Shown here piece after piece: positions 23,986-31,482 of a stretch of DNA of 47,181 nucleotides. The notes below the pieces were generated by a model that made no database searches, was not told the origin of the DNA, and was given only the letters and a program-made list of their open reading frames with translations. A program made the translations under genes and the position numbers. Positions within the stretch are counted from its first letter, which is position 1. Each line of letters begins with the position of its first letter. The stretch is from assembly GCA_905214525.1 (NCBI GenBank), contig CAJMMN010000016.1, forward strand, positions 1 through 47,181, written 5' to 3'. The stretch comes from an uncultured bacterium (GTDB taxonomy: Bacteria; Actinomycetota; Coriobacteriia; Coriobacteriales; Coriobacteriaceae).

Positions 23986-24744
23986 GTGACCAATCGCGTC
24001 AACGACTCATTTATTAAAAAGGACTGTGCCACCCCCATCTATATGCAAGTGGTCGAATATCTGCGCGAGAACATCGCCTCGGGAGCTTGGGAAGAGGCAT
24101 CCAAAATCCCGTCGGAGGTCGACCTTATGAGCACGCTCGGCGTTAGCCGCGGCAGCATCAAAAAGGCCATTTCAAAGCTTGTTGATGAGGGTCTACTTGA
24201 GCAAATTCAGGGAAAGGGAACTTACGTTAAGTCCAAAGACATCTCTTTCCCCCTTACTGAAGGCCTTATCTCTTTCTCCGAGTCTTTAAGCGAGCAGGGC
24301 CTTTCTTTCGAAACCAGCATTCTCGATTGCAAAGTTTGCAAATGCGATGAAGACATCTCCAAGCACCTCGGCATTGCCGAAGGCTCCAATTATCTCCATC
24401 TTGAGCGCGTACGCAGCGTTGAGGGCGAGCCCGTCATGTTTATCGAGAATAACATCAACATGGCGCTTGTCCCAGGCATAGAGACGGCCGACTTTGTCAA
24501 CGAGGGCCTTTTTGCGATTATCGAGCGGCTCTCTGGCCACCAGATCGAATACTCGAAGACCTCCTTTGTGGCAAAGCTCGCAGACACCCAACGCGCGAAT
24601 GCGCTCGGTCTCTCTACGCAATCCCCACTTCTTCAGCAGCTTCAAACAGTCTACCTGGACAATGACTCCGCAATTGAATATGCGCGCGTGTGGCTTAAAT
24701 CCAGCAGATTTCAACTTGGCACCGTTTTTCAGCGCCGCCATTAA
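23986..24744 (+). CDS. GntR/UTRA (HutC) regulator of the PTS locus
   Basis: It is a 252-residue regulator. The winged helix (about residues 15-85) shows PIYMQVVEYLRENIASGAWE, IPSEVDLMSTLGVSRGSIKK and GKGTYV. The UTRA ligand domain (about 95-245) has LHLERVRSVEGEPVMFIENN. Members sense phosphorylated sugars or other metabolites and bind palindromes. It converges on the PTS and catabolic genes to its right, and the TAGACGTCTA-type sites before the aldolase and HAD genes fit this subfamily; the link is inferred. The start is GTG, with CAGGAGATACT upstream. A perfect hairpin terminator separates it from the isomerase gene. Confidence 0.88.
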   Translation: MTNRVNDSFIKKDCATPIYMQVVEYLRENIASGAWEEASKIPSEVDLMSTLGVSRGSIKKAISKLVDEGLLEQIQGKGTYVKSKDISFPLTEGLISFSESLSEQGLSFETSILDCKVCKCDEDISKHLGIAEGSNYLHLERVRSVEGEPVMFIENNINMALVPGIETADFVNEGLFAIIERLSGHQIEYSKTSFVAKLADTQRANALGLSTQSPLLQQLQTVYLDNDSAIEYARVWLKSSRFQLGTVFQRRH

Positions 24745-24790
24745 ACCTCTTGGGCGCGACAGCGTTGCTCCCAACAAGATTCCAAAACGC

Positions 24791-24820
24791 AAGAAGGCGA
24801 ACCCGTGGGTTCGCCTTCTT
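24791..24820. terminator. Bidirectional terminator between gntR and the PTS operon
   Basis: Perfect 14-base arms AAGAAGGCGAACCC and GGGTTCGCCTTCTT flank two bases. It ends both convergent transcription units. Confidence 0.85.
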
Positions 24821-24831
24821 AGTAAGCGGAT

Positions 24832-25506
24832 TTAGTCCAGCGCGTCAAACAGCTCTGTAAGCAACGCCGCCCTGTCATCCGTAATCGCCAGGGCGCTCGA
24901 AATGCCGGTACCCTGCGCGCCAAGCCCGATCAGGCGACGAACATCGTCTCCACACCTGATTCCCGCTCCCTCCATGATAACGATGTCGGGATTAATGGAC
25001 CGAACGGCGGCAATGGTCTCTGCGATGTAATCATCACCGCTTGTATGACCCGTACCCACCAGGCTGCTCGGCTCGCAAAGAATCACATCCGGGTTCATTG
25101 CTGCAACCGCCTTGGATTCGGTGACACTATCGGCCGCAACAATGGTTAGAATCTCAAGCTCACGAGCGCGATCAATCGTTGCCGCCAGCTTGTCAACGGC
25201 CAGGGGGTGTGCCGTGTGATTAAGAAAGACAGCTCGAACTCCCGCGCTCTTAAGCGACTCAAGAGGCGTCAGTCCCATTCCCTTTCCATCGCCGATGAGA
25301 TCGGCGTGCTGCGCCGTTGGAATTGCAAATTTCAGATCCTTTGCAACCGCGCAGAGCTCAGGAACGGGGGCGGTCCAGAAAATCGAATGATTTCGCCCTT
25401 TTGCAATCTCATCCGTAAGGTGGGCCGCTGCGATCGAATCGTCGCCAAGCAGATAGGTCTTAGGACTGACCGTAAAAAGTGGCAGTTTTAAATCGGAACG
25501 TTTCAA
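24832..25506 (-). CDS. Triosephosphate isomerase family protein
   Basis: It is a 224-residue TIM-barrel protein, shorter than housekeeping TpiA (about 250). Catalytic residues of the family can be placed: lysine in SPKTYL (residue 16), histidine in NHTAH, and glutamate in CEPSSLVGTG; the phosphate loop is near GAGIRCGDD. TIM relatives in sugar operons can isomerise other ketose phosphates, for instance erythrulose phosphates in erythritol pathways, so it need not act on dihydroxyacetone phosphate. It is the last gene of the PTS operon. The start is TTG at 25506 with AAAGGACG upstream; no ATG lies near. A second housekeeping tpiA presumably exists elsewhere. Confidence 0.8.
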   Translation of the reverse strand: MKRSDLKLPLFTVSPKTYLLGDDSIAAAHLTDEIAKGRNHSIFWTAPVPELCAVAKDLKFAIPTAQHADLIGDGKGMGLTPLESLKSAGVRAVFLNHTAHPLAVDKLAATIDRARELEILTIVAADSVTESKAVAAMNPDVILCEPSSLVGTGHTSGDDYIAETIAAVRSINPDIVIMEGAGIRCGDDVRRLIGLGAQGTGISSALAITDDRAALLTELFDALD

Positions 25507-25554
25507 GGGAACACGTCCTTTCCGACTAATACATGGCCTGCCAAACCGAGCGAG

Positions 25555-25908
25555 TTAGCTATTAAAGCTGATCTCAATGCCGGCCTCCAGTTTGGGAAGC
25601 GTGCTGGGCGCCACGAGAACAGTTCCGGGAAGCAGCTCTCGCTCACCATCGAACGCAATGGTCAGATGACCGAGTCCTCCCATGTTCTCATTTGCGGCCT
25701 CACCAAACTCCTTAATCGTGTAGACCTGGTCGCCGATAGAGATAGTGCCGCCCTCGACGAGCACGTTATTCTCCGTGGGGACCCCATCGTGAACGACGCA
25801 AATGTCACGCAACTCCGCAGGAGCAGTCGGGCCAAACAAGACCACCATCTTCTCGTTGAGAAGTTCCTCAACAAACGAGCCAATCTCAGTGACCGTAACC
25901 TTGTACAT
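25555..25908 (-). CDS. srlB: PTS glucitol/sorbitol-type IIA component
   Basis: It is the 117-residue cytoplasmic phosphocarrier of a glucitol-family (Gut) phosphotransferase system (PF03829). It receives phosphate from HPr on a histidine, probably the one in GGLGHLTIAF, and passes it to the IIB domain. The start MYKVTVTEIG and the end IEISFN are as in the family. ATG 25908 follows AGGAGAAATCAA. It lies 19 bp after gutM and before the isomerase gene. Confidence 0.9.
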   Translation of the reverse strand: MYKVTVTEIGSFVEELLNEKMVVLFGPTAPAELRDICVVHDGVPTENNVLVEGGTISIGDQVYTIKEFGEAANENMGGLGHLTIAFDGERELLPGTVLVAPSTLPKLEAGIEISFNS

Positions 25909-25927
25909 TTGATTTCTCCTATCTTAG

Positions 25928-26311
25928 TTACGCTGCAGACGCAGTCATCGACCTGTCAATAACACGAATAGCCTGGGCAAAAGCATCGTGATAGCTTTCG
26001 TTGGCCAAATGGTCCAGAGCCGTTTCGATATTCAGCCCCAGCATCTCGCCCATCTCCGAAAACTCCGGTTTGAGGGAGAGGCCCTTGAGCTCATAGCAAC
26101 CGGTAATCACGCCGTCATGATCCACCAGAATCATCACAAACGCTTTTCGGCTAAAGCTAACCTTGCACATACCCGTGCCCAAGTATCCCTCATGATCACG
26201 AGCGTGCTCATGGATAAGGATGCGAACCTTCCTCCAATAGCGATACTGGGTAAATGTCCCAGCAAGCCACACAAGGATAAAGAAGGCTATTGTAATGAGC
26301 GCGTTGAGCAT
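25928..26311 (-). CDS. gutM: GutM family glucitol operon activator
   Basis: It is a 127-residue protein of PF06923. One membrane helix (about residues 5-22, TIAFFILVWLAGTFTQ) is followed by a basic patch YRYWRKVRIL and a globular domain with GYLGTGMCKVSF and DHDGVITGCYELKG. In E. coli GutM activates the glucitol operon together with the repressor SrlR; the mechanism is poorly known and the helix suggests a membrane link to the transporter. It sits between IIBC and IIA, as it does next to gut genes in other bacteria. ATG 26311 has AAAGG upstream. Confidence 0.87.
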   Translation of the reverse strand: MLNALITIAFFILVWLAGTFTQYRYWRKVRILIHEHARDHEGYLGTGMCKVSFSRKAFVMILVDHDGVITGCYELKGLSLKPEFSEMGEMLGLNIETALDHLANESYHDAFAQAIRVIDRSMTASAA

Positions 26312-26341
26312 AGCAGGCCTTTCCCTCTCAAAGCATTCAGT

Positions 26342-27361
26342 TTACAGGCCGAAGGACAGTACGTAGGCAAGAACAATCTGGATCGGAGTAGTGATCAGCT
26401 TACCAAACAGGAACGCAGGGTAACCGATCTCGATCGTCTCGGGCTTTGCCTCCATGAGGGTCATGCCAACGGGGGCAAAATCGGAACCAACCTGGCAATT
26501 GACAGCAAAGAAGCCGGGAAGGGCAAAGTTGGCAGGAATCGTGCCGTTGGCGATCTGGTTGCCAACGAGGACGGAAAGCACGGAGGCGATGATTGCGCCC
26601 GGGCAGATCAACGGCGAGAGGAACGGAATCGAGCAGAACATGCCGATCGCCAGCATGCCGGGCAGCGAGCCCGCGAGAGGCGTAAGGACGCCAGCGAGAA
26701 CATTTGCGAAGCCGGTATAGTTGATGATGCCGATCAGAACCGAGACGAACGCCATGAAGGGGATGATGTTGCGGATAACATCGTTCACGGTATCGCGCGC
26801 AGCCTGGTAGATGACGCTGATAACGCGGCCGACACCGGTGCCGATCTTGGAGACAACGTCCATGAAGCCGTTAGACTCCTTGGATGCGAGCTCGGCACGT
26901 CCCTCAGCGATCTTGGCGTGGACGTTTTCCTTCGTCGTCTCCTCGTGTGCCTTCTCGGCCTTTACCGGCTCAGCGGGAACATCGGCCGCATCGGCAAGGA
27001 CGATGCAATCGGGATTGACGTCAGATGCAAAGAGATCCTCGGTGATGAACTGGGCCAGAGGACCAGATGGAGAACCGGGCTTGATGTTCAGCGTCTTAAG
27101 GCCCATCTTGGGATAGGTGCCGCAGCGAGCCACGCCAGCGCAGTCGATGACAACGGCGCATGCCTGATCGGTCTCGATCGGGTCCTTAAACTGGTCGTGC
27201 GCCTCGGCGCCGGTAAGCTCCGCAATGCGAAGGGCGACCGGGCTGATGCCACCCAGGGTCACGCTCAGAACATAAGGCTTCTCGGCCGTGGGGGTAATGA
27301 TGAGGGGACCGCCCCAACCGTTGCCGCCGTGGGACGCCTTTACGCTTTTGAATTCACTCAT
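26342..27361 (-). CDS. srlE: PTS glucitol/sorbitol-type IIBC component
   Basis: It is a 339-residue protein. The N-terminal IIB domain (1-115) carries the phosphocysteine in ARCGTYPKMG. A charged linker of about 55 residues (VKAEKAHEETTKENVHAKI) leads to the membrane part (about 190-339), with GIINYTGFANVLAGVL, SIPFLSPLICPGAI and NCQVGSDFAPVGMTL. Together with the IIC gene just upstream it forms the membrane channel that takes up and phosphorylates the substrate. ATG 27361 follows AAAGGAGAGTCTAAATC. Confidence 0.92.
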   Translation of the reverse strand: MSEFKSVKASHGGNGWGGPLIITPTAEKPYVLSVTLGGISPVALRIAELTGAEAHDQFKDPIETDQACAVVIDCAGVARCGTYPKMGLKTLNIKPGSPSGPLAQFITEDLFASDVNPDCIVLADAADVPAEPVKAEKAHEETTKENVHAKIAEGRAELASKESNGFMDVVSKIGTGVGRVISVIYQAARDTVNDVIRNIIPFMAFVSVLIGIINYTGFANVLAGVLTPLAGSLPGMLAIGMFCSIPFLSPLICPGAIIASVLSVLVGNQIANGTIPANFALPGFFAVNCQVGSDFAPVGMTLMEAKPETIEIGYPAFLFGKLITTPIQIVLAYVLSFGL

Positions 27362-27390
27362 GATTTAGACTCTCCTTTTGCGCTGAACTA

Positions 27391-27936
27391 CTAGGCGGCA
27401 AGCTTAGCTTCGTTGCGCTTCTTCATGATGAGGTACAGCTTCTCGGTGACAATGCCCTTGATCAGGCAGACGATTAGACCAACAATGAGGAAGCGGATAG
27501 CAAGCTCGGAGGAGTTCTTTCCCAGTGCCTCGTAGCCGGCCGAGATACCAAGCCAAACAAAGAGCTCGGAAGAGTTAGCGTGCGGGAAAAGACCAACGAT
27601 GGGGTGCATCATGGACACGACCGCATCGTAGAATGCGGGCTTGTAGTCCTCCTCGACAAACACACCAAAGGTGTATGCCATCGGATTGCAGAGGAAGAAA
27701 GTGCAAAGGAACGGGATGAGGGTATAGCGGAGAACTGCATACTTGGTGCACTTCTTCATGAACCCATAGACACGCTCCTCGCCGATCAGCTGGATGACTG
27801 CCTTGATCGTAAGGATCAGGCAGATCAGCATGGGGATCATGCCCGTAATAAACGAGGCAAACTGATCACCAGCCGCATTAAACAGGCCGGTAAAGCCCTC
27901 CGCAAGGAAGATAAGGAAATCGTTTACTGCTCCCAT
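27391..27936 (-). CDS. srlA: PTS glucitol/sorbitol-type IIC component
   Basis: It is a 181-residue integral membrane permease subunit (PF03608) with about four membrane segments: FITGMIPMLICLILTIKAV, YTLIPFLCTFFLCNPMAYTF, LFVWLGISAGYEAL and FLIVGLIVCLIKGI. I prefer ATG 27936 (MGAVNDFL) to ATG 27942, because AAGGAG lies 7 bases before the former and only 2 before the latter. It is the first PTS gene. The 183 bp between it and the kinase stop contain repeated GTTGTCTA elements and could hold a second promoter. Confidence 0.9.
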   Translation of the reverse strand: MGAVNDFLIFLAEGFTGLFNAAGDQFASFITGMIPMLICLILTIKAVIQLIGEERVYGFMKKCTKYAVLRYTLIPFLCTFFLCNPMAYTFGVFVEEDYKPAFYDAVVSMMHPIVGLFPHANSSELFVWLGISAGYEALGKNSSELAIRFLIVGLIVCLIKGIVTEKLYLIMKKRNEAKLAA

Positions 27937-28023
27937 TTTCATTCTCCTTAGTTAATGTTCGTTACTTCTATCGTTCTACCTGAGCGCCCCCTCCTCCTTT
28001 TCAATCGGCCATATACGCTCATG

Positions 28024-28075
28024 GTTGTCTACGGTTGTCTATATCTTACAAAGGGACCGCTCTTCGGGTTGTCTT
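28024..28075. promoter_or_regulatory. GTTGTCT direct repeats upstream of srlA
   Basis: GTTGTCTA occurs at 28024-28031 and 28034-28041, exactly 10 bp apart, and GTTGTCTT at 28068-28075. The second continues into TATATC, giving GATATAGACAAC on the minus strand, which resembles half of the TATAGAC palindromes upstream of the aldolase gene. They could be binding sites of the GntR/UTRA product. Confidence 0.4.
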
Positions 28076-28119
28076 CTCGCATTCCTTTCGGTGAACGGTA
28101 GATTTTACAAGACAAACGG

Positions 28120-29595
28120 CTACGCGCTATTTAGCTCATAGATAATTTGGAGTGCCTCAAATATACGCATATACCTGCTAAAACGCGCGTCGTAGAGCTC
28201 ATGGGCCCTGTCGTTTTTTTCAATGGAATCGAGTTTTCTGCAGACCCCTGCGGCAACCGCCGTCAAGTCTTGGCCGCAAGAAGCCGAGAGAGCCAGCAGC
28301 GCCGCGCCCTGACCGGCGCCGGAGGATTCCATCCGCACCATATCGACCCCCAACACGTTGGAGAGCGTTTGCGCCCAAAAATCGTTCTTGGCCCCTCCTC
28401 CAACGAGCCTGATGCTGCGCCACTCTTCCGAATGGTCCACGGACTCCTTGAGCTCCCTTAAGGCATACGCCGTGCCCTCCATCAGAGCCCTTTCGAGCTC
28501 GGAACGAGTCGTGTCAAGATCAAGCCCCAGAAAGGCACCGCGTACCGACGGGCAACCGTGCAGGACTTTTTCTCCCGATAGATGGGGGTAGAACATGAGA
28601 TCCCTCATGTCGTAGAAGGGGTCCTCGACGGCCTTGTCCTCCAAATCGTAGGACTCACTGCTTAGAATCTGCCCGTACCACCATTCCTTGGCACCGCCGC
28701 ACGATCTGATACTCAGCTGAATTTGGGTCTTAAGGGTATTTCCCCACTTGAACAACACGGGCTTGCCAACAGCCGGAAGGTCAACTCCCTCAGATGAATA
28801 CATCAGCACGCCGCTTGTTCCAAGTGAGATGGTGGGGACGCCCTCCAAAAGGCATCCCGTGCAGATCGCTGCCGCGGGATTGTCGCCCGTTCCCCTCACG
28901 ATCATGGCACCTGCAGGAATTCCCGTCTCGCTTGAAGCTCTCTCAACCACGGTCCCAATTACGGCATCAGAAGGCTCGACAACGGGAAGCAACGACTCGG
29001 GGATTCCAAAATGCTCGCAGACCTCACCGATCCAAGCTTGCCTCTCGTTATCGTAGAGCCCTGTTGTCGAAGCCCCGCAATAGTCCGTACCAGCACGCCC
29101 GCCAAACTTGAGAGCAATCCAATCTGAAACCGAAAGAAACACTTCGCTCTTTGAAAGGCCCTCAGGATTATTCTTAGCTATCCATGCAAGGTTAATCGCC
29201 GGAACCCCAGTCGAAAGAAAGCTGGCGACCCTAGGATAGCCCGCAGACAGCGCCCACTGCTTCTCGGTAAAGACAGCGTCAATCGTGCGCTGGTCGTTCC
29301 ACATTATGGCGGGACACGTTGGCACCCCGTCGGCATCGATCAAGACCGTCGTGTGCATCTGCCCGGTAGCGCCAACGCCTTTTATTAGAGACAGGTCAAC
29401 TTTCTCTCCAAGCAGGGAGCATGCAGAGCAAATGGCGATCCACCATGTCTCGGGATTGATTTCCCGCCAACCGGGATGAGGCTCAGAGCACTCGTAAGCC
29501 TCGCTCGCAGTCGCGACAACTTTTCCGCCTTCATCAATGCACGTGAGCTTCACCGATGACGTGCCCACATCGACACCAAGGTAGAGCGCACCCAT
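28120..29595 (-). CDS. FGGY family carbohydrate kinase, xylulokinase-like
   Basis: It is a 491-residue ATP-dependent sugar kinase with two actin-like lobes. Motifs are LGVDVGTSSVKL (phosphate 1) at the start, GATGQMHTTVLID where xylulokinase has GQMHG, MWNDQRT, GTGDNPAAAI, SLGTSGVLM and the late RLVGGGAKNDFW and SSGAGQGAALLAL. The replaced glycine in GQMHT suggests a substrate other than D-xylulose. In a PTS locus such a kinase may add a second phosphate or act on a product freed by the HAD phosphatase. ATG 29595 (MGALYLGVD) has GATGAGGCGATA upstream; ATG 29610 is an alternative with a poorer site. The aldolase gene ends just upstream. Confidence 0.88.
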   Translation of the reverse strand: MGALYLGVDVGTSSVKLTCIDEGGKVVATASEAYECSEPHPGWREINPETWWIAICSACSLLGEKVDLSLIKGVGATGQMHTTVLIDADGVPTCPAIMWNDQRTIDAVFTEKQWALSAGYPRVASFLSTGVPAINLAWIAKNNPEGLSKSEVFLSVSDWIALKFGGRAGTDYCGASTTGLYDNERQAWIGEVCEHFGIPESLLPVVEPSDAVIGTVVERASSETGIPAGAMIVRGTGDNPAAAICTGCLLEGVPTISLGTSGVLMYSSEGVDLPAVGKPVLFKWGNTLKTQIQLSIRSCGGAKEWWYGQILSSESYDLEDKAVEDPFYDMRDLMFYPHLSGEKVLHGCPSVRGAFLGLDLDTTRSELERALMEGTAYALRELKESVDHSEEWRSIRLVGGGAKNDFWAQTLSNVLGVDMVRMESSGAGQGAALLALSASCGQDLTAVAAGVCRKLDSIEKNDRAHELYDARFSRYMRIFEALQIIYELNSA

Positions 29596-29625
29596 TATCG
29601 CCTCATCCATGTTCGTAATTCCGCG

Positions 29626-30468
29626 CTACTCAGCGATGCCGTTGATGGCGCGCGTCGTCTTGTAAGCAACGTCCGCAACTGCCTTACGTGTATCAATCAG
29701 TACCTTGGCGAGATTATGCTCGTTGTTGTTTGCCTCGTACGCCTTGCCAACCGTCGTGATGTAGGCCTTGCGCAGGTCGCTTGCGATGTTGATCTTGGAC
29801 ATCTTGTGTGGCTGCATAGCGTGGATGGTCTCATAGGGAATGCCCGAGCCACCATGAAGAACGAGGGGACACGGAGACACCTCGGCAAGCTTCTCAAGCA
29901 GCGGCAAATCGATGCGCGGCGTATCCTCAAGGCCGTGAACGTTGCCGATAGACACAGCCAACAGGTCGCAGCCCGTGCGCTCCACAAACTCGCAAACCTG
30001 ATCGGGGTCGGTCTTAAGATCCGCCTCGGAAACATGATCGTCTTCTTTGCCCTTGATGGCACCGAGCTCAGCCTCAACGGGCACGCCGTAGCAATGGCAG
30101 TAGTCAACTGCCTGGCGCGAGAAGCGAATGTTCTCCTCAAAGGGCAACGCGGCACCGTCGATCATAACGGAGGTAAAGCCGGCCTGAACCGCCTGTCGAA
30201 CATCCTCGAGCGTCTTGCCGTGGTCAAGATGCAGACACGTGGGAACGATATAGTCCTCCGCCGCGCGTTTAACGATAGAGGCGATCATGCCGTAATCGGA
30301 AAGCTTAACGTTGGTAGGGGCGATCTGGAGGATGCCCGGCATGCCGGCCTTCTGCAATCCGTCCAAGATACCCAGGGTCATCTCCATATTGGTCGTGTTA
30401 TATGCGGGAAGGAGCCATCCGTTCTTGCGTGCAATCTGGATCAGCTCAGTCGAAGTTACAACTGCCAT
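29626..30468 (-). CDS. Class II aldolase (fructose/tagatose bisphosphate aldolase family)
   Basis: It is a 280-residue zinc-dependent TIM-barrel aldolase that cleaves a ketose (bis)phosphate to dihydroxyacetone phosphate and an aldehyde. Seen are LPAYNTTNMEM near the start, the first zinc histidine and catalytic aspartate in CLHLDHGKT, SVMIDGAALPFEENI, VEAELGAIKGKEDD, the zinc histidine in GNVHGL, and VLHGGSGIP. The length and VEAELG motif are those of GatY/KbaY and FbaA-type enzymes, so the true substrate cannot be fixed. ATG 30468 follows TTGGAGGAATC. Two palindromic operators lie 56-91 bp upstream, and it opens the main catabolic operon. Confidence 0.9.
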   Translation of the reverse strand: MAVVTSTELIQIARKNGWLLPAYNTTNMEMTLGILDGLQKAGMPGILQIAPTNVKLSDYGMIASIVKRAAEDYIVPTCLHLDHGKTLEDVRQAVQAGFTSVMIDGAALPFEENIRFSRQAVDYCHCYGVPVEAELGAIKGKEDDHVSEADLKTDPDQVCEFVERTGCDLLAVSIGNVHGLEDTPRIDLPLLEKLAEVSPCPLVLHGGSGIPYETIHAMQPHKMSKINIASDLRKAYITTVGKAYEANNNEHNLAKVLIDTRKAVADVAYKTTRAINGIAE

Positions 30469-30523
30469 GATTCCTCCAACCGGGTTACGGCAATTCGAGT
30501 TGAGTTTACGTTCCAGATACTTA

Positions 30524-30559
30524 TATAGACGTCTATGTACCTGTTTATAGACGACTATA
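30524..30559. promoter_or_regulatory. Two TATAGACGTCTATA-type operators before the aldolase operon
   Basis: TATAGACGTCTATG at 30524-30537 contains the perfect 12-bp palindrome ATAGACGTCTAT. TATAGACGACTATA at 30546-30559 differs from it by one central base. Their centres are 22 bp apart, two helical turns. A related site lies before the HAD gene at 31325. The GntR/UTRA protein is the natural candidate to bind them. Confidence 0.65.
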
Positions 30560-30603
30560 TACCTTTTTGATTCTTGCGCCTAGCATTAAATGTCTCGAAT
30601 TAG

Positions 30604-30635
30604 AAAAAGGGCTGCCGAGAAACACTCGACAGCCC
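30604..30635 (-). terminator. Terminator of the locus HAD phosphatase
   Basis: On the minus strand GGGCTGTCGAG and CTCGGCAGCCC pair around GTGTTT and are followed by TTTTT. It separates the HAD gene from the aldolase operon, so the latter needs its own promoter. Confidence 0.85.
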
Positions 30636-30649
30636 ATCGTTCAACCTGT

Positions 30650-31306
30650 TTACCCCAATGTTCCGCTTGCCAGCATGTCGACAACATCATTAAGGTTCAG
30701 GACAATCGCCGTGGCTAATCTTTCCATCTCTTCTGTTGGCTCGGAGAGATCAGGAACCATGACGGTGTGAAAACCTCCTGCAAAGCCCGCGCGCACCCCG
30801 TTATAGGAATCCTCCAAGACGAGGGATTTTTGCGGCGGCACCCCTAGCTCGTCCGCCGCTTTTAAAAAGACGTCAGGATAGGGCTTGGCATGCTCGACCT
30901 CGATACCAGAAACGATCGAATCAAAATATGGAAGTATTCCTCCCCTTATCAGGTTGGCCTTGATCATCTCCCTGCTCGACGAGGAGGCAACCGCCATCGG
31001 AATCCCTTCAGTCTTGAGATACTCGAGAAGCCTATCCAATCCAGGTTTTTTCTCTGCGCCATGGGCCAATGCTTCATGGGCTATTTCGTAAAAACGATCA
31101 ACAAATGCCTTGGGGTCGACTTCGTCACCATACCATTCGCGAATAATGGATACGGCCTCGGCTCCATTGGTTCCGCGCATGGCGTCCGCAAGGCCCTCCA
31201 TGCACTCAACCCCAAACTCGATTGCGGTCTTAGGCCAACAAGAAGCCCAGATAGGCTCGGTGTCAAACATAAGCCCATCCATATCGAAGATAACCGCCTC
31301 GTACAT
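30650..31306 (-). CDS. HAD superfamily phosphatase/phosphomutase of the PTS locus
   Basis: It is a 218-residue HAD protein with cap: DMDGLMFDTEP (motif I), ASSSSREM (motif II), the lysine in AKPYPD (motif III) and VLEDSYNGVRAG (motif IV). It belongs to the same broad class as the two paralogues at 18 and 22 kb but is only distantly similar to them. Candidates for its role are sugar-phosphate dephosphorylation before the FGGY kinase, or a phosphomutase step. ATG 31306 follows AGGGAGGCAAT. A TAGACGTCTA palindrome 19 bp upstream of the start suggests joint control with the aldolase operon. Confidence 0.88.
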   Translation of the reverse strand: MYEAVIFDMDGLMFDTEPIWASCWPKTAIEFGVECMEGLADAMRGTNGAEAVSIIREWYGDEVDPKAFVDRFYEIAHEALAHGAEKKPGLDRLLEYLKTEGIPMAVASSSSREMIKANLIRGGILPYFDSIVSGIEVEHAKPYPDVFLKAADELGVPPQKSLVLEDSYNGVRAGFAGGFHTVMVPDLSEPTEEMERLATAIVLNLNDVVDMLASGTLG

Positions 31307-31324
31307 ATTGCCTCCCTGTTCAAG

Positions 31325-31334
31325 TAGACGTCTA
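31325..31334. promoter_or_regulatory. TAGACGTCTA operator before the HAD gene
   Basis: TAGACGTCTA is a perfect palindrome, flanked as GTAGACGTCTATATAC, and matches the core of the two sites at 30524-30559. It lies 19 bp before the start codon, where a repressor would block initiation. Confidence 0.6.
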
Positions 31335-31386
31335 TATACGTTTATTCTAGCAAAGGAGGACTTTTCTCTACTGCAACGGCACAAAA

Positions 31387-31421
31387 AGGTGCCCGCCCCA
31401 CAGATGCTGGGGCGGGCACCT
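31387..31421 (-). terminator. Second terminator after the EF-G-like gene
   Basis: AGGTGCCCGCCCCA and TGGGGCGGGCACCT pair perfectly around 7 bases; on the minus strand TTTTG follows. Confidence 0.75.
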
Positions 31422-31429
31422 CGCCCGCC

Positions 31430-31473
31430 AAAAAAGCCGCCACAACGGAACTACCCCATCGCGGCGGTTTTTT
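31430..31473 (-). terminator. First terminator after the EF-G-like gene
   Basis: On the minus strand CCGCC and GGCGG arms close a large loop and are followed by CTTTTTT, 10 bp after the stop codon. With the hairpin at 31387 it makes a tandem terminator. Confidence 0.65.
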
Positions 31474-31482
31474 ATCGTCTAG

